From Mugil cephalus (lineage: Eukaryota; Chordata; Actinopteri; Mugiliformes; Mugilidae): a stretch of DNA of 64,000 nucleotides. The DNA lies in contig NC_061781.1 in NCBI RefSeq assembly GCF_022458985.1, forward strand, positions 15,961,501 through 16,025,500, read 5' to 3'. Of the stretch, positions 29,701 through 39,870 are shown one piece after another. Every line of letters begins with the position of its first letter. Position 1 is the first letter of the stretch. The notes beneath the pieces were generated by a model, which worked only from the letters and a program-made list of their open reading frames with translations, ran no database searches and was not told the DNA's origin. A program made the translations under genes and the position numbers.

Positions 29701-32700
29701 AACTCTAATACACTCAGTCTCTGAGCAGAGTAAAGGTTAAAAGGCACTAAATTCTTTCATGGTGTCATGATTAAATAAAGGGGAGGGGGGGTTCAATCTT
29801 CTCTTTGAACTTGAACTTGGATGTCTTCACTTTCATTGCAAATTATAGCAATTTTGGCCTTTGGCAATGGAATAAATGCTTCGGTAGTAGAGGCTAATTC
29901 CAGGGATGAAAAATGAAGGCAACGCACTGCAATTTCCTGGATGGCCACTAGAGGCTGGCTCCAAAAGAAAAAACAATCACTATTCACTCCTTCAGTGTTA
30001 AAATACCCAACTTTACAGCAGAAATATGTATGTCTACAGCTCGGTGCAACAGCAGGTTTGGTCTCTATGACTAAATGCCTCAGAGAGAGATCTGTGGGAT
30101 TGCTTTACATCACCCAAATTGTATTAAGCCTTAAAGGCTTTACCACTTTAAGTAACAGCGGGGTGCCCTTCCAGGCCAATGCCCCAGCTCCACTCTCATT
30201 CTACCTCCTTGCCCATTTTGTGGATAGGCCAGTTCAGGCACTGCCAACATGACAACCTGCCGACAGCCACCCCTACATACGATCAATGATCTGACCAATC
30301 CTGAATTCCTTTCAGCAAAATGTCTGGAAATCAAAGATTCCCTGTTATGTAATTTTAAACTCTGATTCGCGGTTTTAAATTATACCAGACGTTGTGGAAG
30401 TTTAATTTGTGGACCTTAGAAACACAAGACCATGTCTCTGTAGCTAGCCAACCATTATTCAAACTCACAGGCATAATCTTAAAAACCAAACTCATGCATC
30501 GATTTGCGGTGCAAAATATCCTCTGGATGGACCAGTCCATTGTTCCTGCTAAGGAATTTCACCACCAGAACATAGCCTCTCAAATACATTTAACTTCTTG
30601 CAGTACGGAAGCAAAAATTCAACTTTGCTATTCAGTTTCAACCACGTTAATAGAGACATATTTTATGTATTGGTGCCTGTGCCATTGAACAATTCCCAGC
30701 TTAAACCTACAGTGTGTTTGACCAAACAATGCCCAGGGTATCTGAGTCAGCACTTCTCTAATTGCATGTTTGTGTTACTATCGTGTTAGGTCTGGAAGGG
30801 GAGCAACATTCACTCAGGGACGCCTGGCAGCCATGTTTTTTCCTCTAAAAATGACTTCACAGCCCTGACTCTCTGGCACCTCCGCAGCCACTGCGGTTTT
30901 GGCCTATGTGCGTTGCGGGGAGAGTAACAGGCACAGATGCTTCGTATTATCGAGGCCGTCTAGCTTACAGTACCTTGGATGCTGTGATCACGGCTTGGCC
31001 GGACAGAAAACAATTCATTTATTAAAACCTGAAGGCATAGCCTAAAGAATTTTATAATTTCAGTTTGGAGTCAAAGGAGTAAATCAGTGCCAGGAAACAG
31101 AAACAGAAACCTACAAGAGAGTGTAAGAGAGAGTAAGAAGAAGCAAAATAAAGGCTGTTTACAGCAGCTGTGCCCCAAAATCAACCCCCTCCACACACAG
31201 GTCACAAAGTGACATTTTGTGGAAAAGTAAAGGTCTTTGTGTAGTTGCTTTTCTTTCAGTGTGCACTAAATATTTTAATGATGTCTCTGGTCTGGAAGAG
31301 ACTCATCGTTGCGGTCTGCCATGCTTATGATGGCACCAATCAAACAACAAGAGGTAAAGCAAGAAGACGCCTCTCCATTATCCAGTTAGAATAATGCTAC
31401 ATAATAACCTCCTTTACCAAGAAGCAGAGAGTAATCTGACTAGCTCATTTTTTCTAAGAAAATCTAGTGGTATAATATGTTCCATTATTTCAGATGAGGG
31501 GATAACAACACCATTCAGCCGCCTGTTGTGCTACTGCTGTGCCACTCAACACCGAGACGACGTGCTGTCATCTTGCTACCAAGGTTTATGCCCCTCATGG
31601 TTTGGGACACTTGAGAGTTAGCTGTTTAGTACCGCTGCGCCAGAGAATTTTATATATCAAGTACATTATTATCATTGTCACTCAATTTAAAGGGAATTCT
31701 TCAAAAACAAATGGAAATATGATAGAAACAGACAGAGACGACAGCAGATGAGAAACTGTCATTTGGCCCAAAATGGTGAAATTTAACAAAACAGTCTGTT
31801 ATTTGCTCCACTTTTTTTTGGTCTCCACCAGCCTTGTTTCTTTAGCTAAGATGAACTTTTTTTGTCTGTTTTTTGAAGTCTGGATTTCAGTAAGCTTTTG
31901 TTGAAAATTGCGACTTCCTAAGGATGGGCACAATAGCAAAACAAAGCGCTGAATACTCTGTAGGAAGAGCTTTAGCTGCTTTCAGGTTCTTCTTGATGAA
32001 CTTCACTGCTCCTAAGGTGTAGCTGTCCATCTAATTTGATTTAATCTGTCCACGCTCTCCTATGTCTTTCCTATTACCCTCACAAGAACATCTCTAACTG
32101 CAAACTGGGAGCCATACCTTACAGTCACGTTCATACCAAACATCTCACTCAGCCACAGGAAATGTATGATGGGCCTTTAAACCGCAATGAGATTAAAAAT
32201 AAACCCTAGAGGACTTTCCTCGGTGGTGCTAATCCTTTAAATACAATGGCTATCACTGTAAGCATTTTTATATTTAGCTCAGCACGCACTCCACTGAGTG
32301 GCCTTTTCTGTTACTTGAGTGACAGGACAGCAGTTTTGTCTGGAAATTATTGGTTTTATCTTATTCCCATGATAGGTTAAAATAACTGAAAACCTGCCTG
32401 AGGAAGCTGAGGAACCTGAGGAACCTGCTGTTATTATAAATTATTGACTAGTTACTTTGAAACTACCATAAATGAGACATTTATGGCAAATGAAAAAAAC
32501 AAAAAAAAAACAAAAACCAAAGTACCGAAACCAAACCAGCAGCTTATATAATGTCAGGAGGGGGCGTAACAGATTTTTCAGCTTTATCTCAAACACTCAT
32601 GAGGATGTCCACAACTCAAATGTTCTCACACTCCAGCTGCTTGAATGTGAAGCAACACAGTGAGTGGAGACTTTCATTTTCCTACTTGTTGCACGGTGCA

Positions 32701-32710
32701 CAAGCATGTG

Positions 32711-32744
<34 letters not shown>

Positions 32745-35700
32745 AGAGACATAATGAAGCGCAGAGACGTGGAGACAGCAGACGAGACTCTCCAGCTAAT
32801 CTTGGGGTTGCTTCCCATGAACATCCCCCACCCTCCCATGTGTCTCCCCCAGCTGCTGGGATCTCTTTCTCCCCATTTACTCCCGCCGGTCCTATTGTCC
32901 TCTGCCTCACGCTGCCAACCTCTCACCCCTGACCCCAGACTTTACCCTTTTCAAACCCTCCCAGTCCCGTCCCCCCGATCCTCATTAGATGGAGCCTCCT
33001 TCTTTCAGCCGGTGAGACCCCTCCGCGTCAAGATTTGCCATCAGCGCTACGACAACAGAACACGCAGATCGCTTTAATGCCATTGTTGCACAAGGCTCCG
33101 CATCCTGAATCCTGGAAAGACGCGAGAGTTGATCGTAACCTGAACCTGACACCCCCCACCCCCATTACCCTTCCCCTCCCGCCCCTCGGTAATGTGTTTG
33201 TCCCTTAGATTCATGATGTGGACAAAGTGCTTAACAGTAATTGGCAAATGCAGGGCATCGCAGGAAAAGCATGGGGGCTAATCTCTGCAGTGATTGGTAT
33301 ATACTCTGCCGTGGCTGACCTCGTGAGAGTGGGTCAATCCATTACTTTATTGCTTTAAGCGCAACAGCAAAAAACATGCATCAAATGGACATGGCAAAGC
33401 CTCTGCTGTGCAAAGTAGAATCCATTTATGGCACCGTCTGATATGATGCAGTCTCCACATCATTATCAGTGTCTAAACATTGACATTCTCGCTGGATGTA
33501 TGGTCTGCAAACACCATCAGGGAGAATTTTGTCTCCTTAGATGGAAACAGATGATGCATACTTCACACGCAGCCCACGCTCATTTTTTGCTTCTCTTTTT
33601 GCCTCTGTAATGTTGTGTTGACAAGGGCAGAGCCACTTGACTCTTGAGATTTATTAAAAAATGTTACCTGGTTGACTTGCTGTCAAAGACGACGCCAGAA
33701 ATCTTTCCTTTTGGCAGATGCACAGTCACCAGGGGTCATAAACCACATCCAAATTCACCACAATGACAATTAGACAATGTCTTCAGTTGCAAAGAGCTTG
33801 CTGTGCACACTCTAGACACTCCTTCACAGTGCAGCTTTTCCATTTTCAGCTGTGGCCAATCTATTGTTAATTGTATTGTTTTCCCATACAGTAGGGGCCA
33901 AAAGCTAAGACGACTTAAGAGACCTCTCAGTGGTGTGGCTGTAATATTCATACTGCTAACCGATTTTCTTTTCTGGTTCGTGTGTGGTTACGAGGTCAAG
34001 CTGTTTTTCAGACAGAAACATCTGGGATTTCCTCTCGCCTCAAGCTGCTGTAGCTGGTATGTTCCTCCTTTCCCCCCTTACAGCACACGGGCGACACTAA
34101 AAACTGGAAGTGTGCGAATGGTAAAAGCATCACACATTACCAAACTACTCAGTTATATATTTGATCCAACACATAATATCCTGTCAAATTGAAATCCATC
34201 TTCTCAAACCCCCAAACAGTCTGTGTCTGCGAGGCAAAAACAGCCTCCCCAAGCATTCTCCCCCAAGCTATTGGGTTTCCTGCAGCTGTCGCCGTATAAA
34301 AACTCGGCTATTGCAGATTTTCTTCTGCTTGGCAGAAGAGCCTCTTCCTGCCTATCAAGCCTTTCTCCGGAGGATAATAAGCAGACAATGCTAAGTCTCA
34401 TTTGCCTTTTCTTGGTCGGGAAAATGATTCCGGGGCTGCAGAGAATGACTCCTCTAACTATCAAATGTGGCTCCACATCGCGACAACGCGACCAAAGACG
34501 AGTCATGTGCATTTCTTGTGTCTTAGATGAGCAACACAACAGGCTTCACTAGATTTACATCTGCGGCAGTGTTGTCACAAAAAAAAATTTGACTACATTA
34601 AACAGGACTTTACACACTGTGCAGATGCAAAGAGACGGTCATAAGCGTCTACAAGGGTATTCATTTAAATTCCTACTTAATTCATCCCAAGCATCGCGTT
34701 TGGCTGCATCCCAGCGGTCCCAGGCTGTCTGGCACGACTCCTCATATGGTGAACATTTCTCATTGGTGCTCTGGGGTGCCCCAGATGCCTTTGTCTTACG
34801 GTTGTTTAGCAGCTGCGTAAAAGCACTGAGGGACAAAGGCCTATCTGTGGAGGTCTGAATACACTCAGTGGGCACGCAGCCAGCAGCTCGATCCTATAGA
34901 CTCTCAAAGCTGAAAAGCAGAGCGATGCATTCGACCCTCACTCCTGACAGATGATCTTACAGGGAAATTATCCGGAGGCCCCTTTATTTCTCCTCAGTTC
35001 ACCTAAGTCGTTTTACATCTGAACTGTGGTCACACCAAGCTCTTAAACGTCTCTTACAAACTTAGAAACCACACTTGAACTTGGAAGAAATCATGCGTTG
35101 TCTTCGCTCACACACTTTCTCACCTTGTAGAAAAATAAAAAAGTATAATTGGTGCCAGCTGATGTAAGTTGCTGAGGAGAAATGTTAACCATTAAATCTG
35201 CTACATGCCAGCATCTTTGTCATTATTATACTGACTAATGAAGGCAACGCTAAAACAGTACAGGCAAAAGGCAAGTGCAAGCTAGAAGATCGACCTCATC
35301 AGGTCAAACAGCCCAACTGACTACACTGTCTTATTAAAGAAGTATTCATACTTATTCAAAACCCAAGTTTCAAGGATGTGCTTTTTCGGTAACTGATAAT
35401 ACCTGACATACAATCCAGTCAGCCCAGTCTGAGCAATGAGAGCATTGTTGTTCATGGAAAAAGTTGAACCAAATTTTTCCCTGAACCACGCTGAATTTTC
35501 TTTCTTTCTTTCTTTTCTTTTTTTTTTTGCATAACTCTGTTTTGTAGAGTTCTCCTCATGTGCTATCTTCAAGTCCAACCACTTCAGAGAGCTCCAGAAT
35601 TTAACGCTCGCGGTTGACCCACCCAAAGCTATCACCCCGACTCTTATCCTGTAGGCATGACTTTGTCACGCTAATCAGCTGTTCTTTAACACTGCACGCT

Positions 35701-38700
35701 GTCGCGATCTATTTACTCGTTTGCGCGAGACAGGCGAAGAAAATTGGTCGACTTGGGAAAACATTATTGACTACGCTGCGATGTGGTTTACTGTTGATAG
35801 CAGAAAATACTGCAGCGGGGCCAAACGCCTGAATGAGTAAATGTTCATGCAATGTTCCGTTCCCCAACCCTTTATTTCCCACAGGGCTTCTGGAACAATC
35901 ATCTGACTGTGAACAAAACACTGATGCTGATTGCTACTCTGCTGGCAAATACGACCCCTGAGCTCTGCACACAACCACTGACTTAAACGCTGTATTTGCC
36001 ATAATCACATGTGTTTGCTGATGGCATAGAGGCCAGATTATGGATGTTTTCCTACATATAGGGAGTATTGTCAGATGTTTTGAAGCCATCCTGTTTCCAT
36101 CATGCAGATCTCTGACAAGGCTGACGAACACACACTTGCATCCCCTTCTGTTCAGCTGTGAATGCGCTTTTAGCAAAAGTGACGGCTTGAACAATCGTCC
36201 CCACTCAAGAACTTCTTTCCCTATCATTTCCCGTCACAATGCTCAATGGGCGTCTTTGTTGTCAGAGGAGTTATTAACTCAACAAATTAACATGACTGCT
36301 CAGGCAGACCTGGCCGGAGCAGGGCGCAGTAAAGATGAGTAGAAAAACAGAAAACCCAGAGAGAGAGAGAGCGAAGAGGCAAATTTCAGAGGAAACAAAA
36401 TGGTGCGGGAAGTGGAGCTGGAGATGAATGGAGTTCTGATTGAACGAAAGCGGTTTCTTGCACAATTGCAAAAAAAAAAGAAAAAGAAAAAGTACTGTAT
36501 GAACCTCATCTGATGCTCAATTACTGAAGATGCTCGGTTGCATGTTTTGCCAAATGGAAGAAAGCCCAGAAATCATGTTACTATGACAGCGACGGCCTCA
36601 TTACGGAGGACGTTCACTGTAATTAATGACTGTGAAGCGAAGCCGAAAAAGCAATTGTGGAATCGTTGATGGTTACATAAAAAAGTGTGGGATGAGTCGT
36701 AAAGGGTTAGCATGTTCTGTATATGGACTGGACCGCATTTCAGACCCAGATTCAAGGCAGGCGTATTTTCGGAGTTAACGAGACAATTCTTTGATTTACA
36801 CGAACAAACACAAAACAGCAAGAGAGCAACTCCAGCTTGGCCCTCAGCTTCCTTTCAACGTCTCCACAGTGACTCATTCCCGCATGTCTTTGGTTTTTCT
36901 CAGCATATCTTGGGAACAGAAGAAAGGCCCGATGTTTGCCTGTGAGCGGAGTGACCACGAGTCGGCTGAAAGTAAGGGGAAAAAAATGATCTGACTCTCT
37001 GTTATTCGCCTGCCGTGACTTGACGAGTTGTTGATTCCACGAGCGCGAAAACACATCTGCTGGCGAAGCATTAGCAGTCATGTGTCTGTCATCTCCCCGC
37101 GTTCAGGATGGAGGGTCACAGCGCATACAGTCGAGCGCATGAAATCTGTCACAGTGATCACTGCGTATGTGCAATCAGACTCTTTCCAGACATCCTAGTG
37201 CAGATGGAGCAGGAATTTAGGAGCAGAAGGCAGCCAACACCTCAGAGACGTGGAGGCACAACTCTTCCTTTGTGGGTCACTGACAACGGAAACAGATTTA
37301 ATTTTGTCGTAAAATCTTCAGCATCATCATATAATCGTCAGTAACAGCTGATCCGCAGACACATTCAAAAACTCTCAGCTGTGATTATCACGCATTTTCC
37401 TAAATTATGCAAAAAAAAAAAAAAAAAAAGTGATGTAACATTTGGAACTGGTTTGCATCCAGCCTTGATGACCTTTTCCACAAGACCACCACGGCGAATA
37501 CAAAACTGTCTGGCTAGGAGATTCACAAGTTTCCATAAGGAAAAACAGTCCTTCCTTTTTTTGGCCCCTGGAAGAACAGACACAGTGTTCGTAGTCATGT
37601 CCATAATTTGCTGTATTTGATTATCTGAATCTGCTGTCATAAATGTTTAGCACATAATTGAATTGAAGCCGCAAAAGACATAAAGTGCAAGAATTTTTTC
37701 CGCGTCATTCCACACTGGATGATGTGAGCGAACATGTAGCTTTGATAAAACATAAATATATATTTAGCTTCTCTTTTGTTTGACACCTTATCCCTGCAGC
37801 TCAAAGGCCACAATCTGCACCAAACAGAAACTATTAACAATCCAATGCAGTGACACATCTGGCTTTTTGTGCTAAAATGAGTAATAGCGTACGGTCATCA
37901 CATGCAAGAAAGAAAATGATTATCTTCAGCCCAGCACTTTCTCTTCAGATGTTTTTATTTGAAGGGCCAATGGAAACCAAACACAACTCTCTGGGTAATT
38001 GTCACCGAACTAACACAAAGGACTTAACAAGATATTTGTGGAAAATGCTGTCTCCCTCTGAACCGAGTTCAGTGGACCGAAGCCCAGTTATCCTCCCACA
38101 TCCTCCACGCAGGCCAGTGCACTGCTAAATCATTTGGGGCAGAAAAGGAGGAGAATCTCTCTGAAAAACATGCGGGGTGAAGGTCACCGTAAAATCAAAT
38201 CAGATGCAAGTTGCATAACCTTGGAGCGGCATCTTCGCTGCAGAGCTCCACGCACGCAAATCAGCTCCACGGCATCCTGTTTACTTTGGGCTACGATAAA
38301 TGAATCAATTTTTCTGTTTCACATGAAACAGCAAACAGCAAACCGCAAGCGCAGCGCAGCGGCGTGAATTCTCTGGTACAAAACAAAAAGGAGACCTTTA
38401 CAGCAAGACTCTAAATGAATCCCCTCATGCACACAACAGGCTATACTCCTTCCCTGAAAGGGCCACAGAGACTATCTGAATATAAAATAGAAGACTTAGA
38501 AGAAATTGGACAATGCACAAAGGTTGATTGCCATGCAGAGTAATATCCTCTATGAGACAGTGAATGAGGGTCTGTGGGGAATTAGTTCACAGGGCATCCG
38601 CTATGAAACTTGCAATTCAGTGAACTTCTCTCTCTCTACATTAAGAGCCACTGAAGTCTCACAAAGGAGCAGCCCCAAATTAGGAGCACAAAGGCGCTTC

Positions 38701-39640
38701 TGTGAGAGCTTCAGAGCGAATTAATGAGCACTGATACACATTCTCACACTGTGTTCTTCCCCGGCCTCAGCTGCGCCGCGGCAAACAACGCAAGCCGTTT
38801 AAAAGGCTCCCAAACCCAAACCCAGAACCTGTAAATGGTAGAAATGCCATTTTCACTTCTTTCACTCGTATTCCCGTTCAAGATGAGAAGAGTTGGGAGT
38901 CAGAGGTTGCAGTTCACAGTTAAAAAGCCTTAAAAGTTGAGTGAGAACTTAACCTAAACCCACAAAGTATGAGCACCTCATTCCTCTTATGAACCCCCAC
39001 AGGTTGGGAGCACAGATGGCAAACACTTGGGACTCATTTAAAGATGGGACAGCTCAACCCTTCACATGGCAGTTATTAAAAGCTCTGGAATGACACACAC
39101 ACGCACGCACGCACATATGCAGGCTTCAGCCAGCAAATATGCTTCCAATAACTACAAATCTTTTTTTTTTAAACCAAGAAAAATGCAAATGCAACCTGTT
39201 ACCTCTCTGAATAATTATGATCAATAAGTCATCATTATTAGCCAATTAAAAAAGGGCGTGGCCGATTCGCAAGAGGATCTGATAAAATAGTTTATGATAA
39301 TAGTTCAGCTACGTGCCACGAGACGGTGAAGGCAGCACCAAATTGATCTGGACATAACACCTCCACAGAGACTCGCACAGAGATGACTGAAGGAATCCCC
39401 GTAATCTCTCTAATCGCTTTCCTCCAGTTGCTTCAGAAGGCTGCTCTAATGCCTATTCTCATGAAACCGGGTCAGGTAAGCAGCCCGCTCCCTGCGACAC
39501 AAGTGCGTCGAAAAAGTTCGCTCGCGTTCAGTTTAAAACAATCGGCGCGCACCCGAAAGTTAGAGCCAAGCGTAAATCGCATCCCGGAGACACACGCGCC
39601 CGTCTGTCAGGCGATATTTGCTGGTAAAAGGCTTACCCAT
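14628..39640 (-). CDS. gpm6b: Neuronal membrane glycoprotein M6-b (PLP/DM20 family)
   Basis: M6B is a four-transmembrane proteolipid of neurons and oligodendrocytes, related to PLP1 and GPM6A, that acts at the plasma membrane. Common coding exons on the minus strand are 19314-19128, 18404-18248, 18114-17946, 17342-17269 and 17170-17105. They combine with either first exon (39640-39637 or 26462-26414) and either last exon (14777-14628 or 16691-16611). With the 4-nt first exon the distal form has 268 residues. Four hydrophobic segments are visible: [54 protein letters not shown] and the [14 protein letters not shown] helix. The N-terminal CFECC cluster is the palmitoylation region. Cysteines in the large outer loop (WSTC, SICVD, KACG, DICS) fit the family disulphides, and NLT is a glycosylation site. 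Loop sequence such as [11 protein letters not shown] favours M6B over M6A. Confidence 0.94.
14778..16610 (-). other. GPM6B region between alternative last exons
   Basis: This stretch is intron when the distal exon is used and 3' UTR when the proximal exon is used. It carries several A/T homopolymers and no separate gene that I can support. Confidence 0.6.
15244..15249 (-). terminator. Candidate proximal GPM6B polyadenylation signal
   Basis: AATAAA on the minus strand lies about 1.36 kb after the stop of the proximal last exon. It could terminate the short-tail transcripts. There is no direct support beyond its position. Confidence 0.35.
16611..16691 (-). other. GPM6B alternative proximal last exon (PLP-like tail)
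   Basis: After CTCTTCCACCAG the minus strand reads [18 protein letters not shown] and ends CCTKF then TAA: 26 residues plus stop. It is in phase 0, so it can replace the distal exon directly after VIAL. The [10 protein letters not shown] segment and the KF end resemble the PLP1 C-terminus, and an equivalent tail occurs in a human GPM6B isoform. It would finish a 245-residue protein with the 4-nt first exon. Confidence 0.9.
19443..19530. repeat. Fragment of a dispersed teleost repeat
   Basis: The words TCCATTCGTCCACAAAGCTT and GGACACACCCTGGACAGATC followed by CACCAGTCCACCGCA resemble a repeat seen widely in fish introns (the 'ACACCCTGGACAGGTCGCCAGTC' type). It was recognised by eye; family and ends are not defined. 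Confidence 0.45.
22184..22457. mobile_element. Non-autonomous hAT-type miniature transposon (274 bp)
   Basis: The left end CATAGGTCTTCAGCA and the right end, whose reverse complement is CAGAGGTCTTCAGCA, form near-perfect 15-bp terminal inverted repeats of hAT type. The element is flanked by an exact 8-bp duplication, CTTTAAAC, at 22176-22183 and 22458-22465. An 8-bp target duplication is diagnostic of hAT superfamily insertion. No transposase is present. Confidence 0.88.
22636..22735. repeat. Fragment of a dispersed fish repeat
   Basis: CATCCCACAGATGCTTCAG followed by GGGAATTTGGAGGCCACGTC and AACACCT resembles a repeat I recognise from many teleost sequences. The family name and boundaries are not established. 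Confidence 0.4.
25478..25690. repeat. Probable dispersed fish MITE/SINE-like repeat
   Basis: The start AAAGATCCAGTGTGTAGGAT and the following CACCTACTGGTGAGGTAGCA resemble a miniature element common in percomorph introns. A related 'CTAGTGG' tract lies near 44290. The other end was not found, so this may be a truncated copy. Confidence 0.4.
26414..26462 (-). other. GPM6B alternative first coding exon (long N-terminus)
   Basis: On the minus strand an ATG in a strong context (ACAACCATGG) opens [16 protein letters not shown] plus one base, followed by donor GTACCA. Joined to exon 2 at 19314 it reads on as G-C-F-E-C-C in phase. Human M6B has METAAEENTEQSQERK before GCFECC: the same 16-residue length, many identical positions and the same phase. 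This exon gives a 283-residue distal-tail form. Confidence 0.88.
26463..26600 (-). promoter_or_regulatory. 5' region of GPM6B alternative first exon with (GA)n tract
   Basis: Directly upstream of the alternative ATG the minus strand is purine-rich, with a (GA)n run of 25 bp at 26569-26593. This fits a 5' UTR or internal promoter for the long-N-terminus isoform. No TATA box or start site was identified. Confidence 0.4.
26601..39630 (-). other. GPM6B first intron, upstream part
   Basis: About 13 kb without a supportable exon. It includes a CA microsatellite at 32712-32742 and scattered homopolymers such as 37411-37429. Open frames here are short, overlap on both strands and lack paired splice sites. 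Regulatory elements are likely in a neuronal gene's long first intron, but none can be proven from one sequence. Confidence 0.5.
32712..32742. repeat. (CA)n microsatellite
   Basis: An uninterrupted dinucleotide run of about 31 bp. It creates the Cys/Val- and His/Thr-repeat open frames seen across it on both strands. Confidence 0.95.
39637..39640 (-). other. GPM6B 4-nt first coding exon (ATG G)
   Basis: The minus strand reads AAAATGG followed by donor GTAAGC. Joined to exon 2 this gives M-G-C-F-E-C-C, the canonical PLP/DM20 start. A first exon coding only ATG G is a known feature of PLP1. It lies at the 3' edge of a GC-rich, CpG-bearing stretch that looks like a promoter. Confidence 0.82.
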
Positions 39641-39870
39641 TTTCGTTTTGTAACTTTCCCAAAGCGTCCGAGGTTCAGAGATGAGACGAAAGTTGAGCCC
39701 CAGCTACACTGATGTTGCGTCCTGGGATGCACACTGGCCGCCTGGCTGCACAAACGCTCAACGCTGCGTCCCTCTGGAGAGAGTCTGGCTGACGTCACCG
39801 CAGAGAGGATTACAGATGGGAGGACGGAGCTTCTCTCCGCCTGCCCCCTCCCCACCCCCGTCAGCCCCCT
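39641..39870 (-). promoter_or_regulatory. GPM6B upstream promoter and 5' UTR
   Basis: A GC-rich segment directly upstream of the 4-nt first exon. It contains a perfect cAMP-response element TGACGTCA at 39790-39797, about 150 nt before the ATG, and C/G-rich runs near 39836-39870. An upstream open frame crosses the ATG in another frame and is probably untranslated leader. Confidence 0.6.

Noticed and set aside
32597..32926. Cys/Val- and His-repeat frames at the CA microsatellite
   Set aside because: They are low-complexity translation products of dinucleotide repeats on either strand.
39607..39855. 82-codon minus-strand frame over the GPM6B promoter
   Set aside because: It crosses the GPM6B ATG in a different frame and ends in the intron, so it is most likely leader sequence.
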